The translations under genes were made by a program, and so were the position numbers. A stretch of 64,000 nt of DNA, taken from the NCBI RefSeq assembly GCF_000737325.1, contig NZ_CP011125.1:3534001-3598000 (forward strand), given 5' to 3'. Positions 27,955-36,491 of the stretch are shown here, in pieces; positions within the stretch are counted from its first letter, which is position 1, and each line of letters begins with the position of its first letter. The stretch comes from Sandaracinus amylolyticus (GTDB lineage: Bacteria; Myxococcota_A; Polyangia; Polyangiales; Sandaracinaceae). The notes beneath the pieces were generated by a model. The model did not search any database and had not been told where the DNA came from. It saw only the letters and a list, made by a program, of their open reading frames with translations.

Positions 27955-28614
27955 CTACGCGCCGAGGCCGCGCTGGATCAGCAGCAGCGCTTGCTTCGCG
28001 AGCCGTCGCCGACGTCGCGGATCGAGCTTTCGCCGCAGCTCGTCGGACGCGAGGATCTCGTGGAGGTCCGCGCCGAGCTCCTGCAGCACGACGTTGGTCA
28101 GGCCGGGCCCGGTGATCGCGGTGACGAAGTGCACCGCGATCTTCGGGTCGACGTCCTTCGAGATCGCGCCGCGACGGATGCCGCGCTCGAGCGAGCGCTC
28201 GAGCTCCGCTTCGCCCGCCTGGCACACCGCGCGATGCAGCCCGCGCACCTCTTCGTGCGCCGTGGGATCGGCCGCCGCAGCGGTGATCCGCGCGAGCTTC
28301 GGGTGCTCGACGAGGAACGCCATGCCGCGCTCGATCTGCGTCTCGAGCGCGGCCCAGAAGTCGGTGTCGGCGTCGTCGATCACGCCGACGAACTCGCGCC
28401 GGCGGCGCGGCACTTCCTCGATGAGGAGCCAGCGATAGAGGTCGAGCTTGTCCGCGAAGTACTGGTAGACGCTGCCCTTCGCGATGCCGACGCGCTTCAC
28501 GATCTGCGAGAGCGACGCCTCGGCGTAGCTGCGATCCGCGAACTCGTTGATCGCCTCGTCGACGAAGCGCTCGCGCTTCTCGTCGGGCAGCCGGAAGAAC
28601 GTGGGCGTCGGCAT
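27955..28614 (-). CDS. TetR-family transcriptional repressor
   Basis: The 219-residue protein has an N-terminal TetR helix-turn-helix (about residues 10-57: RFVDEAINEFADRSYAEASL, SQIVKRVGIAKGSVYQYFAD) and a helical ligand-binding domain without recognisable specificity. Tandem palindromes sit immediately before its start codon at 28616-28645, so autoregulation is very likely, together with the SDR gene downstream and perhaps the NmrA-type gene upstream. The ATG is only 2 nt from the first operator, so a bound dimer would cover the promoter or start region. Confidence 0.92.
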   Translation of the reverse strand: MPTPTFFRLPDEKRERFVDEAINEFADRSYAEASLSQIVKRVGIAKGSVYQYFADKLDLYRWLLIEEVPRRRREFVGVIDDADTDFWAALETQIERGMAFLVEHPKLARITAAAADPTAHEEVRGLHRAVCQAGEAELERSLERGIRRGAISKDVDPKIAVHFVTAITGPGLTNVVLQELGADLHEILASDELRRKLDPRRRRRLAKQALLLIQRGLGA

Positions 28615-28615
28615 G

Positions 28616-28645
28616 TGACCGTCCAGTCATATGACCGGCCGGTCA
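28616..28645. promoter_or_regulatory. Tandem TetR-type operators
   Basis: TGACCGGCCGGTCA (28632-28645) is a perfect 14-bp palindrome; TGACCGTCCAGTCA (28616-28629) is a near copy, 2 bp away. Both lie between the TetR gene start and the NmrA gene stop. Such paired dyads next to a tetR gene are typical operators for the encoded repressor. Confidence 0.8.
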
Positions 28646-28665
28646 TTCGCGCAAGCGAGAACGGA

Positions 28666-29517
28666 TCAAGCGAAGAAGTGCGCGTGATCGCGCGCCCACT
28701 GCTCGAACGAGCGCGGCGGTCGACCGAGCACGCGCTCGACGTCGGGCGAGACCTGGTTCCAGATGCCCTCGCGCACCGCCGACATCGCGCCGACGAACGC
28801 GTCCGCGAGCTCCGCGGGGAAGCCGCGCGCGAGCAGCTCGTCGCGGACCTCCGCCGGCGGTCGCTCGCGGAGCGCGATCGGCTTGCCGGTGATCGCACCG
28901 AGCACGCGCGCGACCTCGCGATGGCTGAGCGCCGTCGGGCCCGTGAGATCGTAGGTGCGCCCCTGGTGTGCCGTGCCCGAGGTGAGCGCGACGACCGCGA
29001 CGTCCGCGACGTCGCGCGGATCGACGTGCGCGAGCGCCCCGTCCCCGGCCAGCGCGAGCACCGACGCGAGCGGGCTCGAGGGATCGGCGAACGCGAGCGA
29101 ATTGCTCGCGAAGCTGCCGCCGCGGAGCATCGTCCACGCGAGCCGCGATGCGCGCAGCGTGCGCTCGCTGGCCTCGTGCCACGCCGCGGATCCGACCTTC
29201 GGTGCGCCCTCGGGCATCATCACCGAGAGCTTCACGACGTGCGTGACGCCGGCGCGCTCCGCCGCGGCGATCGCGTTCGCTTCCTGCTCCGGGAGGTCGC
29301 TCCCCGTGGTCGCGAGGAACACGCGGTCGACGCCCGCGAACGCGCGCTCGAGCGTCTCCGGACGCGCGAGATCGGCGACGACGATCTCGACCGCGGGCCC
29401 GAGCTTCGCGGCCTTCGCCGCGTCGCGCACCAGGGCGCGAACGCGCTCTCCGCGCTGCAGCAGTCGAGCGACGAGGGCACTTCCGATGGTGCCGTTCGCA
29501 CCGGTCACGAGGATCAT
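28666..29517 (-). CDS. NmrA/atypical SDR NAD(P)-binding protein
   Basis: The 283-residue protein opens with ILVTGANGTIGSALVARLL, the GxxGxxG nucleotide loop of NmrA/QOR2-type atypical SDRs, then VVADLARPETLERAFAGVDR, MLRGGSFASNSL and a C-terminal YDLTGPTALSHREVARVLG, a common family string. These proteins serve as quinone reductases or redox sensors. It has no Tyr-x-x-x-Lys site. AAAGGAG precedes ATG at 29517. It is divergent from the AraC/cupin regulator at 29588 and lies upstream of tetR. Confidence 0.88.
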   Translation of the reverse strand: MILVTGANGTIGSALVARLLQRGERVRALVRDAAKAAKLGPAVEIVVADLARPETLERAFAGVDRVFLATTGSDLPEQEANAIAAAERAGVTHVVKLSVMMPEGAPKVGSAAWHEASERTLRASRLAWTMLRGGSFASNSLAFADPSSPLASVLALAGDGALAHVDPRDVADVAVVALTSGTAHQGRTYDLTGPTALSHREVARVLGAITGKPIALRERPPAEVRDELLARGFPAELADAFVGAMSAVREGIWNQVSPDVERVLGRPPRSFEQWARDHAHFFA

Positions 29518-29587
29518 CCGAGGCTCCTTTCGGCGCGCACTGGCGCGCGCTCGAGAGCCAACCTAGAACGATGGATCGGGACGTACA

Positions 29588-30538
29588 GTGACTGGAACGC
29601 CTGAAGATCGATCCGTTCGTCTCGCCGTGTCGGACCCGGTGACCGAGGTGCTGAGCGCGATGCGGGTGCGCAGCGCGATCTACTTCCGCCTCGACGCGAC
29701 GGCGCCGTGGGGCGTCGACTTCCGCGGGCCCGCGCACGCGAAGTTCGGGATGGTGGTGCGCGGCAGCTGTTGGCTCACCGTCGCGGGCGAGGAGCGGCCG
29801 CTCGCGCTGCGCGCCGGCGACTGCTTCCTCGTCGCGTGGGACGCGCCGTTCGCGCTGCGCGACGCGCGCAACACCCGGGCGATCCCGTGCTCCGAGCTCG
29901 TCCCGCGCAAGGTCGGCAACGTCGTCGAGCACGGCGGCGGCGGTCCCGCGACGTCGGTCGTGTGCGGCTGGTTCGAGCTCGACGCGTGGGGGAGCAAGCC
30001 GCTCGTCGATCTGCTCCCGCGTGTGCTGTGCGTCGCGACCGATGGCGCGGAGGCGACGGCGCTGCGCGCGACGCTCGACCTGCTCGCGGCGGAGACGAGC
30101 GCGCCGGGCGTCGGGTCCCCGATCGTCGTGAGCCGCCTCGCGGATCTCGTGCTCGTGCAGATGATCCGCGCGCATCACGCGGCGGGACGCGACGGCGAGC
30201 TGCGCTGGCTCGGCGCGCTCGGCGATGCGCGCCTCGGTCCGGCGCTCCGCGCGATGCACGCCGATCTCGACCAGCCGTGGACCGTCGAGTCGCTCGCGGA
30301 GCTCGCGGGCATGTCGCGCTCGGCGTTCGCGCTGCGCTTTCGTGAGCACGTGGGCGAGGCACCGCTCGCGTACCTGACGCGATGGCGGCTCTACAAAGCA
30401 GGCGTCCTGCTGCGCTCGACGGAGGACGGCCTCGCGTCGATCGCCGATCGGGTGGGGTACGCGTCGGTCGGCGCGTTCGTGCGGGCGTTCCGTCGCGCGC
30501 ACGGCCAGAGCCCGACCGAGTTCCGCCGCTCGGCGTGA
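29588..30538 (+). CDS. AraC-family regulator with cupin sensor domain
   Basis: The 316-residue protein has an N-terminal cupin-like domain (about residues 25-200; FGMVVRGSCWLTVAGEERPL, RAGDCFLVAWDAPF) of the cupin_6 type and a C-terminal AraC DNA-binding domain (about 215-315; ESLAELAGMSRSAFALRFRE and ASIADRVGYASVGAFVRAFR). GTG at 29588 is the annotated start; TAGAAC at 29563-29568 may be a -10. Divergence from the NmrA gene (70-bp spacer) makes that gene the obvious target. Confidence 0.9.
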   Translation: MTGTPEDRSVRLAVSDPVTEVLSAMRVRSAIYFRLDATAPWGVDFRGPAHAKFGMVVRGSCWLTVAGEERPLALRAGDCFLVAWDAPFALRDARNTRAIPCSELVPRKVGNVVEHGGGGPATSVVCGWFELDAWGSKPLVDLLPRVLCVATDGAEATALRATLDLLAAETSAPGVGSPIVVSRLADLVLVQMIRAHHAAGRDGELRWLGALGDARLGPALRAMHADLDQPWTVESLAELAGMSRSAFALRFREHVGEAPLAYLTRWRLYKAGVLLRSTEDGLASIADRVGYASVGAFVRAFRRAHGQSPTEFRRSA

Positions 30539-30581
30539 CTGGCGCCTGCACCTCGCGAGCCCTACGCTCGGCCCCTTCCGA

Positions 30582-32501
30582 ATGCCCGTTCTCGACGCCC
30601 GCGAACTCCGCAAGAGCCTCGGAGCGCGCACGCTGCTCGATGGCGTGTCGCTCACGCTCGAAGAAGGCGAGCGCGTCGGTCTCGTCGGCCCGAACGGCTG
30701 CGGCAAGTCGACGCTCGCGCGCATCCTCGCGGGGATCGATCCCGCCGATGGCGGCGAGCTCGCGCGGCAGCGCGGCGCGCGTGTGCTCTACCTCGCGCAG
30801 GAGCCGACGTTCGAGGGCGATCCGACGGCGCTCGACGCGGTGCTCTCGGGTCTCGGCGACTGGCAGGCGGCGCGCGCGAAGCACGACCGCGCGAGCGAGG
30901 CGCTGGCGCGCGGCGAGGACCACGATCGCTGGCTCGCCGAGATGGAGAGCGCGGCGCACGACATCGAGCGCCTCGGCGGGTGGGATCGCGATCACGAGGC
31001 GCGCTCGTATCTCTCGCACCTCGGGGTGACGCGGCTCGACGCGAAGGTCGCGACGATGTCGGGCGGCGAGCGCCGTCGCGTCGCGCTCGCGCGGCTCTTG
31101 GTCGCGAGCCCGGAGCTCGCGATCCTCGACGAGCCGACGAACCACCTCGACGTCGAGACGATCGAGTGGCTCGAGAGGCACCTCGCGTCGTCGTTCCGCG
31201 GCGCGGTGCTGCTCGTCACGCACGATCGCTGGTTCCTCAACCAGGTGGTGGCGCGCACGCTCGAGCTCGAGCGCGGCAAGCTGCACTCGTACGAAGGCGG
31301 CTGGGAGGAGTACCTCGAGGCGAAGGCGGAGCGCGGCGCGCTCGAGCGTCGCGCCGAGGCGAACCGGCAGAACCTGCTGCGACGCGAGCTCGAGTGGCTG
31401 CGTCGCACGCCCGCGGCGCGCACCGGCAAGCAGAAGGCGCGCATCAACCGCGCGGAGAGCACGATCGCGAACGCGCCGCCGCCGCGCGAGCGCCAGGTCG
31501 AGCTCTCGATGGACGCGACGCGCACCGGTCGTACCGTGCTCGAGCTGCACGACGTCTCGCTCGCGATCGGCGGGCGCACGCTGGTCGAGAAGCTCGATCT
31601 CTCGCTCACGAAGGGCGAGCGCATCGGCATCGTCGGGCCGAACGGCGCGGGCAAGTCGACGCTGCTGCGCGCGATCCTCGGTGAGCTCGAGCCGATCGCG
31701 GGGCGCGTCGTGCGCGGCGCGAACACGAAGATCTCGTACCTCGATCAGCACCGCAGCGGGCTGGATCTCGAGAAGTCGGTCGCCGACAACGTCTCCCCGC
31801 ACTCGCGACAGGTCGACTGGGGCGGGCGGCGCGTCGAGCTCGTGAGCTACCTCGAGCGCATGCTCTTCGACGCGGATCAGCAGCGTCAGCCGGTCGGCGC
31901 GCTGTCGGGTGGCGAGCGCGCACGCGTGCTGCTCGCGCGCATGCTGCTCGAGTCCGCGAACCTGCTCATCCTCGACGAGCCGACGAACGATCTCGACGCG
32001 CCGACGCTCGCTGCGCTCGAGGAGATGCTCTCGGAGTTCGACGGCACCGCGCTCGTCGTGACCCACGACCGTTGGTTCCTCGAGCGCGTCGCGACCGCGA
32101 TCCTCGCGTTCGAAGGCGACGGACGGGTGCGGCGCTGGGCGGGCAGCTACTCGACGTGGCGCGCGCTGCGCGCGCAGGAAGACGCGCGACTCGCCGAGGA
32201 GCGCGCCGACGCGGAGGCCGCGGCCAAGAAGACGGCGGCGCCCGCGCGCGCTGCGGCACCGGCGGCGAAGAAGAAGGGCCTCAGCGGCGCGGAGAAGCGC
32301 GAGCTCGAGGGCATCTTCGAGAAGATCGAGGCGCGCGAGGCCGAGGTCGCGCGCATGGAGGCCGAGCTCGCCGACGCGAGCGTGTACGCGACGCGCGGCG
32401 CCGAGGTGCCCGCGATGCTCGCCGCGCTCGAGGCGGCGAAGGCCGAGGTCGCGACGATGATGGCGCGCTGGGAAGAGCTCGAGGCACGCAAGGACGCGTG
32501 A
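30582..32501 (+). CDS. uup: ABC-F family ATPase, Uup type
   Basis: The 639-residue cytosolic protein has two ABC domains: Walker A GPNGCGKST and GPNGAGKST, signatures MSGGERRRVALAR and LSGGERARVLLAR, Walker B AILDEPTNHLD and LILDEPTNDLD, with the ABC-F linker rich in Arg and Glu between them. A C-terminal region with a charged coiled coil (about 565-635; EKIEAREAEVARMEAELAD) identifies Uup, which acts on ribosomes or branched DNA. There are no membrane helices, so it is not a transporter. TACGCT (30563-30568) precedes ATG by 13 nt. Confidence 0.9.
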   Translation: MPVLDARELRKSLGARTLLDGVSLTLEEGERVGLVGPNGCGKSTLARILAGIDPADGGELARQRGARVLYLAQEPTFEGDPTALDAVLSGLGDWQAARAKHDRASEALARGEDHDRWLAEMESAAHDIERLGGWDRDHEARSYLSHLGVTRLDAKVATMSGGERRRVALARLLVASPELAILDEPTNHLDVETIEWLERHLASSFRGAVLLVTHDRWFLNQVVARTLELERGKLHSYEGGWEEYLEAKAERGALERRAEANRQNLLRRELEWLRRTPAARTGKQKARINRAESTIANAPPPRERQVELSMDATRTGRTVLELHDVSLAIGGRTLVEKLDLSLTKGERIGIVGPNGAGKSTLLRAILGELEPIAGRVVRGANTKISYLDQHRSGLDLEKSVADNVSPHSRQVDWGGRRVELVSYLERMLFDADQQRQPVGALSGGERARVLLARMLLESANLLILDEPTNDLDAPTLAALEEMLSEFDGTALVVTHDRWFLERVATAILAFEGDGRVRRWAGSYSTWRALRAQEDARLAEERADAEAAAKKTAAPARAAAPAAKKKGLSGAEKRELEGIFEKIEAREAEVARMEAELADASVYATRGAEVPAMLAALEAAKAEVATMMARWEELEARKDA

Positions 32502-34424
32502 TCAGCGCTTCGACGCGCGCTTCGGCAGCGTCACGCGCTGGCTCCACAGGACGATCGCCGTGATCGTGATGATCGCGTTCGCGACCGCCTCCGCGATCCC
32601 GATCCACTGCGGCCACACCGAGCCCACCGCGAACGCCGCGACGAACGCGACCGACGCGATCCAGAACGCGCGCGACACCGCGGCCGCGAGCATGCCGACG
32701 GTGCCGCTCGCGACGAGCATCACGACCGCGTGGCACTGCGCGATCGTCATCTGCGCCGCGCTGCCGCCGATGTAGATGAAGATCTCGCCGAGCTGGCTGA
32801 GGAAGAACGCGGCCGCGAGGCGACGGTTGAACGACGTCTGCAGCACGTGATCGCGCAGCGAGAACGCGACGATCGCGACCAGCGCGGTGAGGGTCACCGG
32901 CAGCACGGTCATGCTCGCGTGCGAGCTGCCGTAGGTGGGATCGACGTACGGCGCGAGCACCGGACCGAGCGTCCAGAAGAGCCCGACGAACACCGTGATC
33001 GAGAGGCGCAGGCCGCGGCCGAGCGACGGATCGTGCTCGCGATCGAGACGCAGCAGCGCTTCCTGTCGCGCGTCCCACGCGCGCACGGCGTCGCTCACGC
33101 GCGACGCGAGCGCGCGCGGCGGCGCGTCGAGCTCGCCGAGCAGCGCGGCGGCGGCGTGAGGGCGCGCCGCGTCGAGCTCGTGCGCGACCATGCGCGAGAC
33201 CGCGCGCTCGAGGCCGTCCTTCGCGCGTGTGTTCTCGGGCCACGCGCGCAGCGCGGCGCGGAACCCGAAGCGACACTCGGCGAAGTGGCGATCGATCACC
33301 TCGCGCGCCGGCGTCGCGTCCTTCCGCGCGAGCTCCTCCTCGAGCGCGGCGAGCGAGCGCTCCGCCTCGACGGCGAGCTGCACCGCGCCGCGATGTCGGA
33401 GGAAGCCCTCGACCGCGCTGCGCAGCGCGTCGGCGCTGCCGTAGCGACGCGCGGGATCGGGATCGAGCGCGCGGCGCACGATCGCCGCGAGCTCCTCGGG
33501 CACGCTCGCGTCGAGGTGCGGTCGCGACTGCACGACGCTCGCGAGGATCGCGTGGAGGTTGCCCTCCTGGTGCGGCGCGCGCCCGGTGACGATCTCGTGC
33601 AGCACGCCGCCGAGCAGGTAGACGTCGGTCGCGGGCGAGAGCCGCGCCGCCGCGCCACCGAGCATCTCGGGCGCCATGTACCAAGGCGTCCCCGCGAGCA
33701 CGAGGCCCTCGGCGGGATCCATCTTCGGCATGGCCGAGGCCTGATCCGCGGTGCGCACCGCGAGGCCCCAGTCGAGCACGTAGACCTCGCCGAAGCCGCC
33801 GATCATCACGTTGTCGGGCTTCAGATCGCGATGGAGCACGCCGCGCGTGTGCGCGAAGTGCACGGCGTTGCAGACCTGCAGCAGGACGCGCAGGTGCCAC
33901 TCGAGCGGATCGGTCGCGCCGTGATCGCGCTCGAGGCGCGCGGGGTCGCGCAGCAGCTCGCTCCACACCACGCCGTCGATGTGCTTCAGCACGATCAGCG
34001 GCGTGCCCTGCGGGTCCGCCGCGATGTCGTGCACCGGCACGACGTTCGGGTGCTCGAGCGCACCGGTGACGCGCGCCTCGTACAGCAGCTTCTCGGTCGC
34101 GCGCTGCGTGCCCGCGTCGCGGTCGCGCTCGCGCAGCGTCTTCACCGCGACACGACGCGCGAGGCTCACCTGCACGCCCTCGCGGACCACGCCCATGCCG
34201 CCCTCGCCGAGCGTGCGACCGAGCCGGATCGCGCGCTCTCCCTCGCGCGCTTCGATCGCGGGCGCGAGCGTCTCGAGCAGCGACGGATCGGGCGCATCGG
34301 GGCGGATCGTCGCGCCGGGCGCGCGCTCGATCGTCTTCGCGAGCGAGCTGATCCCGGCGATGCGATCGGCGATCGTGCGCAAGCTGCCGGCGTCCTGCGG
34401 CGACGGGGCGTCTTCGAGCGACAT
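32502..34424 (-). CDS. Ser/Thr protein kinase with C-terminal multi-pass membrane domain
   Basis: The 640-residue protein has a Hanks-type kinase (about residues 65-340): LGEGGMGVVREG, VAVKTLRE, HRDLKPDNVMIG and VLDWGLAV, where DWG replaces DFG, followed by GTPWYMAPEML. A helical linker leads to about six membrane helices (residues 465-630). The HRDLKPDN loop is intact, so activity is likely; DWG occurs in a subset of bacterial kinases. Multi-pass tails are less usual than PASTA or single-helix forms. ATG at 34424 is preferred to GTG at 34448. It lies 39 bp downstream of a membrane protein gene on the same strand, a probable operon. It ends next to uup, with no gap. Confidence 0.88.
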   Translation of the reverse strand: MSLEDAPSPQDAGSLRTIADRIAGISSLAKTIERAPGATIRPDAPDPSLLETLAPAIEAREGERAIRLGRTLGEGGMGVVREGVQVSLARRVAVKTLRERDRDAGTQRATEKLLYEARVTGALEHPNVVPVHDIAADPQGTPLIVLKHIDGVVWSELLRDPARLERDHGATDPLEWHLRVLLQVCNAVHFAHTRGVLHRDLKPDNVMIGGFGEVYVLDWGLAVRTADQASAMPKMDPAEGLVLAGTPWYMAPEMLGGAAARLSPATDVYLLGGVLHEIVTGRAPHQEGNLHAILASVVQSRPHLDASVPEELAAIVRRALDPDPARRYGSADALRSAVEGFLRHRGAVQLAVEAERSLAALEEELARKDATPAREVIDRHFAECRFGFRAALRAWPENTRAKDGLERAVSRMVAHELDAARPHAAAALLGELDAPPRALASRVSDAVRAWDARQEALLRLDREHDPSLGRGLRLSITVFVGLFWTLGPVLAPYVDPTYGSSHASMTVLPVTLTALVAIVAFSLRDHVLQTSFNRRLAAAFFLSQLGEIFIYIGGSAAQMTIAQCHAVVMLVASGTVGMLAAAVSRAFWIASVAFVAAFAVGSVWPQWIGIAEAVANAIITITAIVLWSQRVTLPKRASKR

Positions 34425-34463
34425 GACGGAGCGCCCGGATGCTCGCACACCGAGCCCTCCTCG

Positions 34464-36449
34464 TCAGCGGACGTCTTCGGACGGGCTGCCGAGGAACGCG
34501 CTCGTGAGCCCGTCGCCGAGGCGATCGAACGCGCTCGTCGCCAGCACTTCGTAGATCGTTCCGTCGCTCGGCGCGTCGGCGCCACCGTCGACGCGCACGT
34601 GCTCGTCGGGTTGCACCACGAGCTCGAACGCGTGTCGCTCGCTCGCGCCGGGGATGCGCATCTCGATCGCGAAGCGCACGAGGAACGCCGCGAAGCGGCG
34701 CTCGTCCTCCTCGGGCTCGAGCTCGTCGAGACGGCTCGGGAAGAACGGGCGCGTCACCGGGCTGCTCACGTACACGTCGCCGGTGGGCACGATCGTGTAC
34801 TCGATGCGGATCTCGGGGTCGGGGCCCTCGTCGTCGGCCTCGGCGAGGATCGCAGCGCGCCGTGCGTCGCGCTCTTCCTCGGGCACGCTCTCGAGCCGCG
34901 CGAGGATCTCGTCCGCGGTCGGTACGTCGCGCAGGTTCGGCCCGCGCACGATGCGCATCACGTCGCGCGACACGAGCGGCTCGAACGCGGTGTTCAGCCG
35001 GTCGAACACGAGCGCTTCGCGCTGCACCGACAGACGCCGCGAGAACGAGGGCGCGATCGGCTCGATCGGCACGTTCTGCGACGCGTCCACCATCGCATCG
35101 AACACGCGGAGCGCCTCGCTCGACGGAGTGCGGAAGCGGACGAGCACGCTCGCGTCGTCGTGCGCCTCGAGGTACGCGAAGAGCGCGCGCAGGAACGCCG
35201 CGACCTCGGGCCGCGCGCCGCGCGCGAGCAGCGACTCGAGCGCGCGCTCGTAGCGCGCGTGGTGGAGGCGTCGCGCCTCTTCGCCCTCGGGGGTGCCAGC
35301 GTGCTCGCGCGCGACGTACGCGTACGCGCCCGCGTCGTCGGCGCGTCGCGCCTCCTCGAGCGCGAGGCGCGGCATGACGGCGCGCGCCTCCGCGACCTGC
35401 GGCGCATCGGGGAACCGCGTCACGAACGCGCGGAGCCCCCACGCGCTCGAGCGCGCGTTCTCGTACTCCATCGCGATCCAGCGCGCGCGCGCTGCCACGG
35501 TGTCGGGCCCCTCGGGATACGCCTCGACGTAGCGACCGAGCGATGCCGCATCGCCCGCCGCGATCGCCTGCGCATATGCGGCGCGCGGCAGCAGATCCGC
35601 GCGCACCCGCGCCGCGTCGGAGCCGCCTGCGTCGGCGTAGCAGCGCAGCGCCTCGACGTCGCTCGCGGCGCTCGCGCTCGCGATGGCCATCGCATCGCTC
35701 GCCGCGTTGCGCGCGATCAGCGTCACCGCGCCGATCACGAGCGCGAGCGGCACCGCGATCGCCACCGTGCGCGCCCAGTCGCTCCGCGGACGCGCGTCGC
35801 TCGCCCGCTCCCACGACGTCGAGCGCCGCAGCTCGCCGAGCGCGTCGTGCCGCCGACGCCGCGTCGCGTGATCCTCGGGCGCGAGCGCGGCTTCGCGTGC
35901 CTGCTCGACGCGCTCGGCGATCGCCTCGGCCTCGCTCGCCGGCACGAGGCACGTCTCCGCGGGCTCGCCCTCGAGCCACAGCGTGATCTCCGCGAGCCCG
36001 CCCAGCGGCAGCCGTCGCGGCGCGCTCACGCCCGCGACCGCGCGGAGTGGCACGACGCGCACCTCGGGCCCGTGCGCGATCACCACGTCGCGATCGAGCA
36101 CGTACAGCCCGGGCGCGAACGGCATCCTGCGCGCGCGCAGCGGCGCGAGCAGCGCGCGCACGACGAGCAACGCGATGGGCACCGCGGGAAGGGCGTACAC
36201 CAGCGCCCACGTGGGCTCGTGCCGCGGCTCGCAGGCCGCGGCGAACGCGCGCGCCGCGAGCGCGACGATCACGAACGCGCCGATCGGAGCCAGCGCGATC
36301 GCCGCGCGCTCCCGCCAGGCGAAACGATCGTGCGCAGCCAGGAGCGCCGGCCCGCGCGGCGCGAGCACGGCGGCCAGCTCGCGGCTCAGCGCGGGCGGGA
36401 GCGACGCGACGTCGATCGTGCGCGCGCGGTCGTCGGACGGATCGGACAC
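34464..36449 (-). CDS. Large membrane protein of unknown function, partner of the downstream kinase
   Basis: The 661-residue protein has two membrane helices near residues 48-70 and 81-104, a PH-like or bPH2-like cytosolic segment (FAPGLYVLDRDVVIAHGPEV), another helix near 228-248 and then a long, mostly helical, probably external domain with TPR-like text (ASLGRYVEAYPEGPDTVAAR; WGLRAFVTRFPDAPQVAEAR). The last 200 residues are mixed alpha/beta. I recognise no named family. GTG at 36449 lies 6 nt after TAGAGT (36456-36461 on this strand), a leaderless-like start. Tight linkage suggests it is a sensor, substrate or regulator of the kinase. Confidence 0.7.
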   Translation of the reverse strand: MSDPSDDRARTIDVASLPPALSRELAAVLAPRGPALLAAHDRFAWRERAAIALAPIGAFVIVALAARAFAAACEPRHEPTWALVYALPAVPIALLVVRALLAPLRARRMPFAPGLYVLDRDVVIAHGPEVRVVPLRAVAGVSAPRRLPLGGLAEITLWLEGEPAETCLVPASEAEAIAERVEQAREAALAPEDHATRRRRHDALGELRRSTSWERASDARPRSDWARTVAIAVPLALVIGAVTLIARNAASDAMAIASASAASDVEALRCYADAGGSDAARVRADLLPRAAYAQAIAAGDAASLGRYVEAYPEGPDTVAARARWIAMEYENARSSAWGLRAFVTRFPDAPQVAEARAVMPRLALEEARRADDAGAYAYVAREHAGTPEGEEARRLHHARYERALESLLARGARPEVAAFLRALFAYLEAHDDASVLVRFRTPSSEALRVFDAMVDASQNVPIEPIAPSFSRRLSVQREALVFDRLNTAFEPLVSRDVMRIVRGPNLRDVPTADEILARLESVPEEERDARRAAILAEADDEGPDPEIRIEYTIVPTGDVYVSSPVTRPFFPSRLDELEPEEDERRFAAFLVRFAIEMRIPGASERHAFELVVQPDEHVRVDGGADAPSDGTIYEVLATSAFDRLGDGLTSAFLGSPSEDVR

Positions 36450-36491
36450 GCGAACACTCTACGCTCGTCGTGCCCGAGTATCCTCGCCGCG

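Noticed and set aside
30582-32501. ABC transporter
   Set aside because: Two fused ATPase domains with no membrane helices and no permease gene nearby identify an ABC-F protein.
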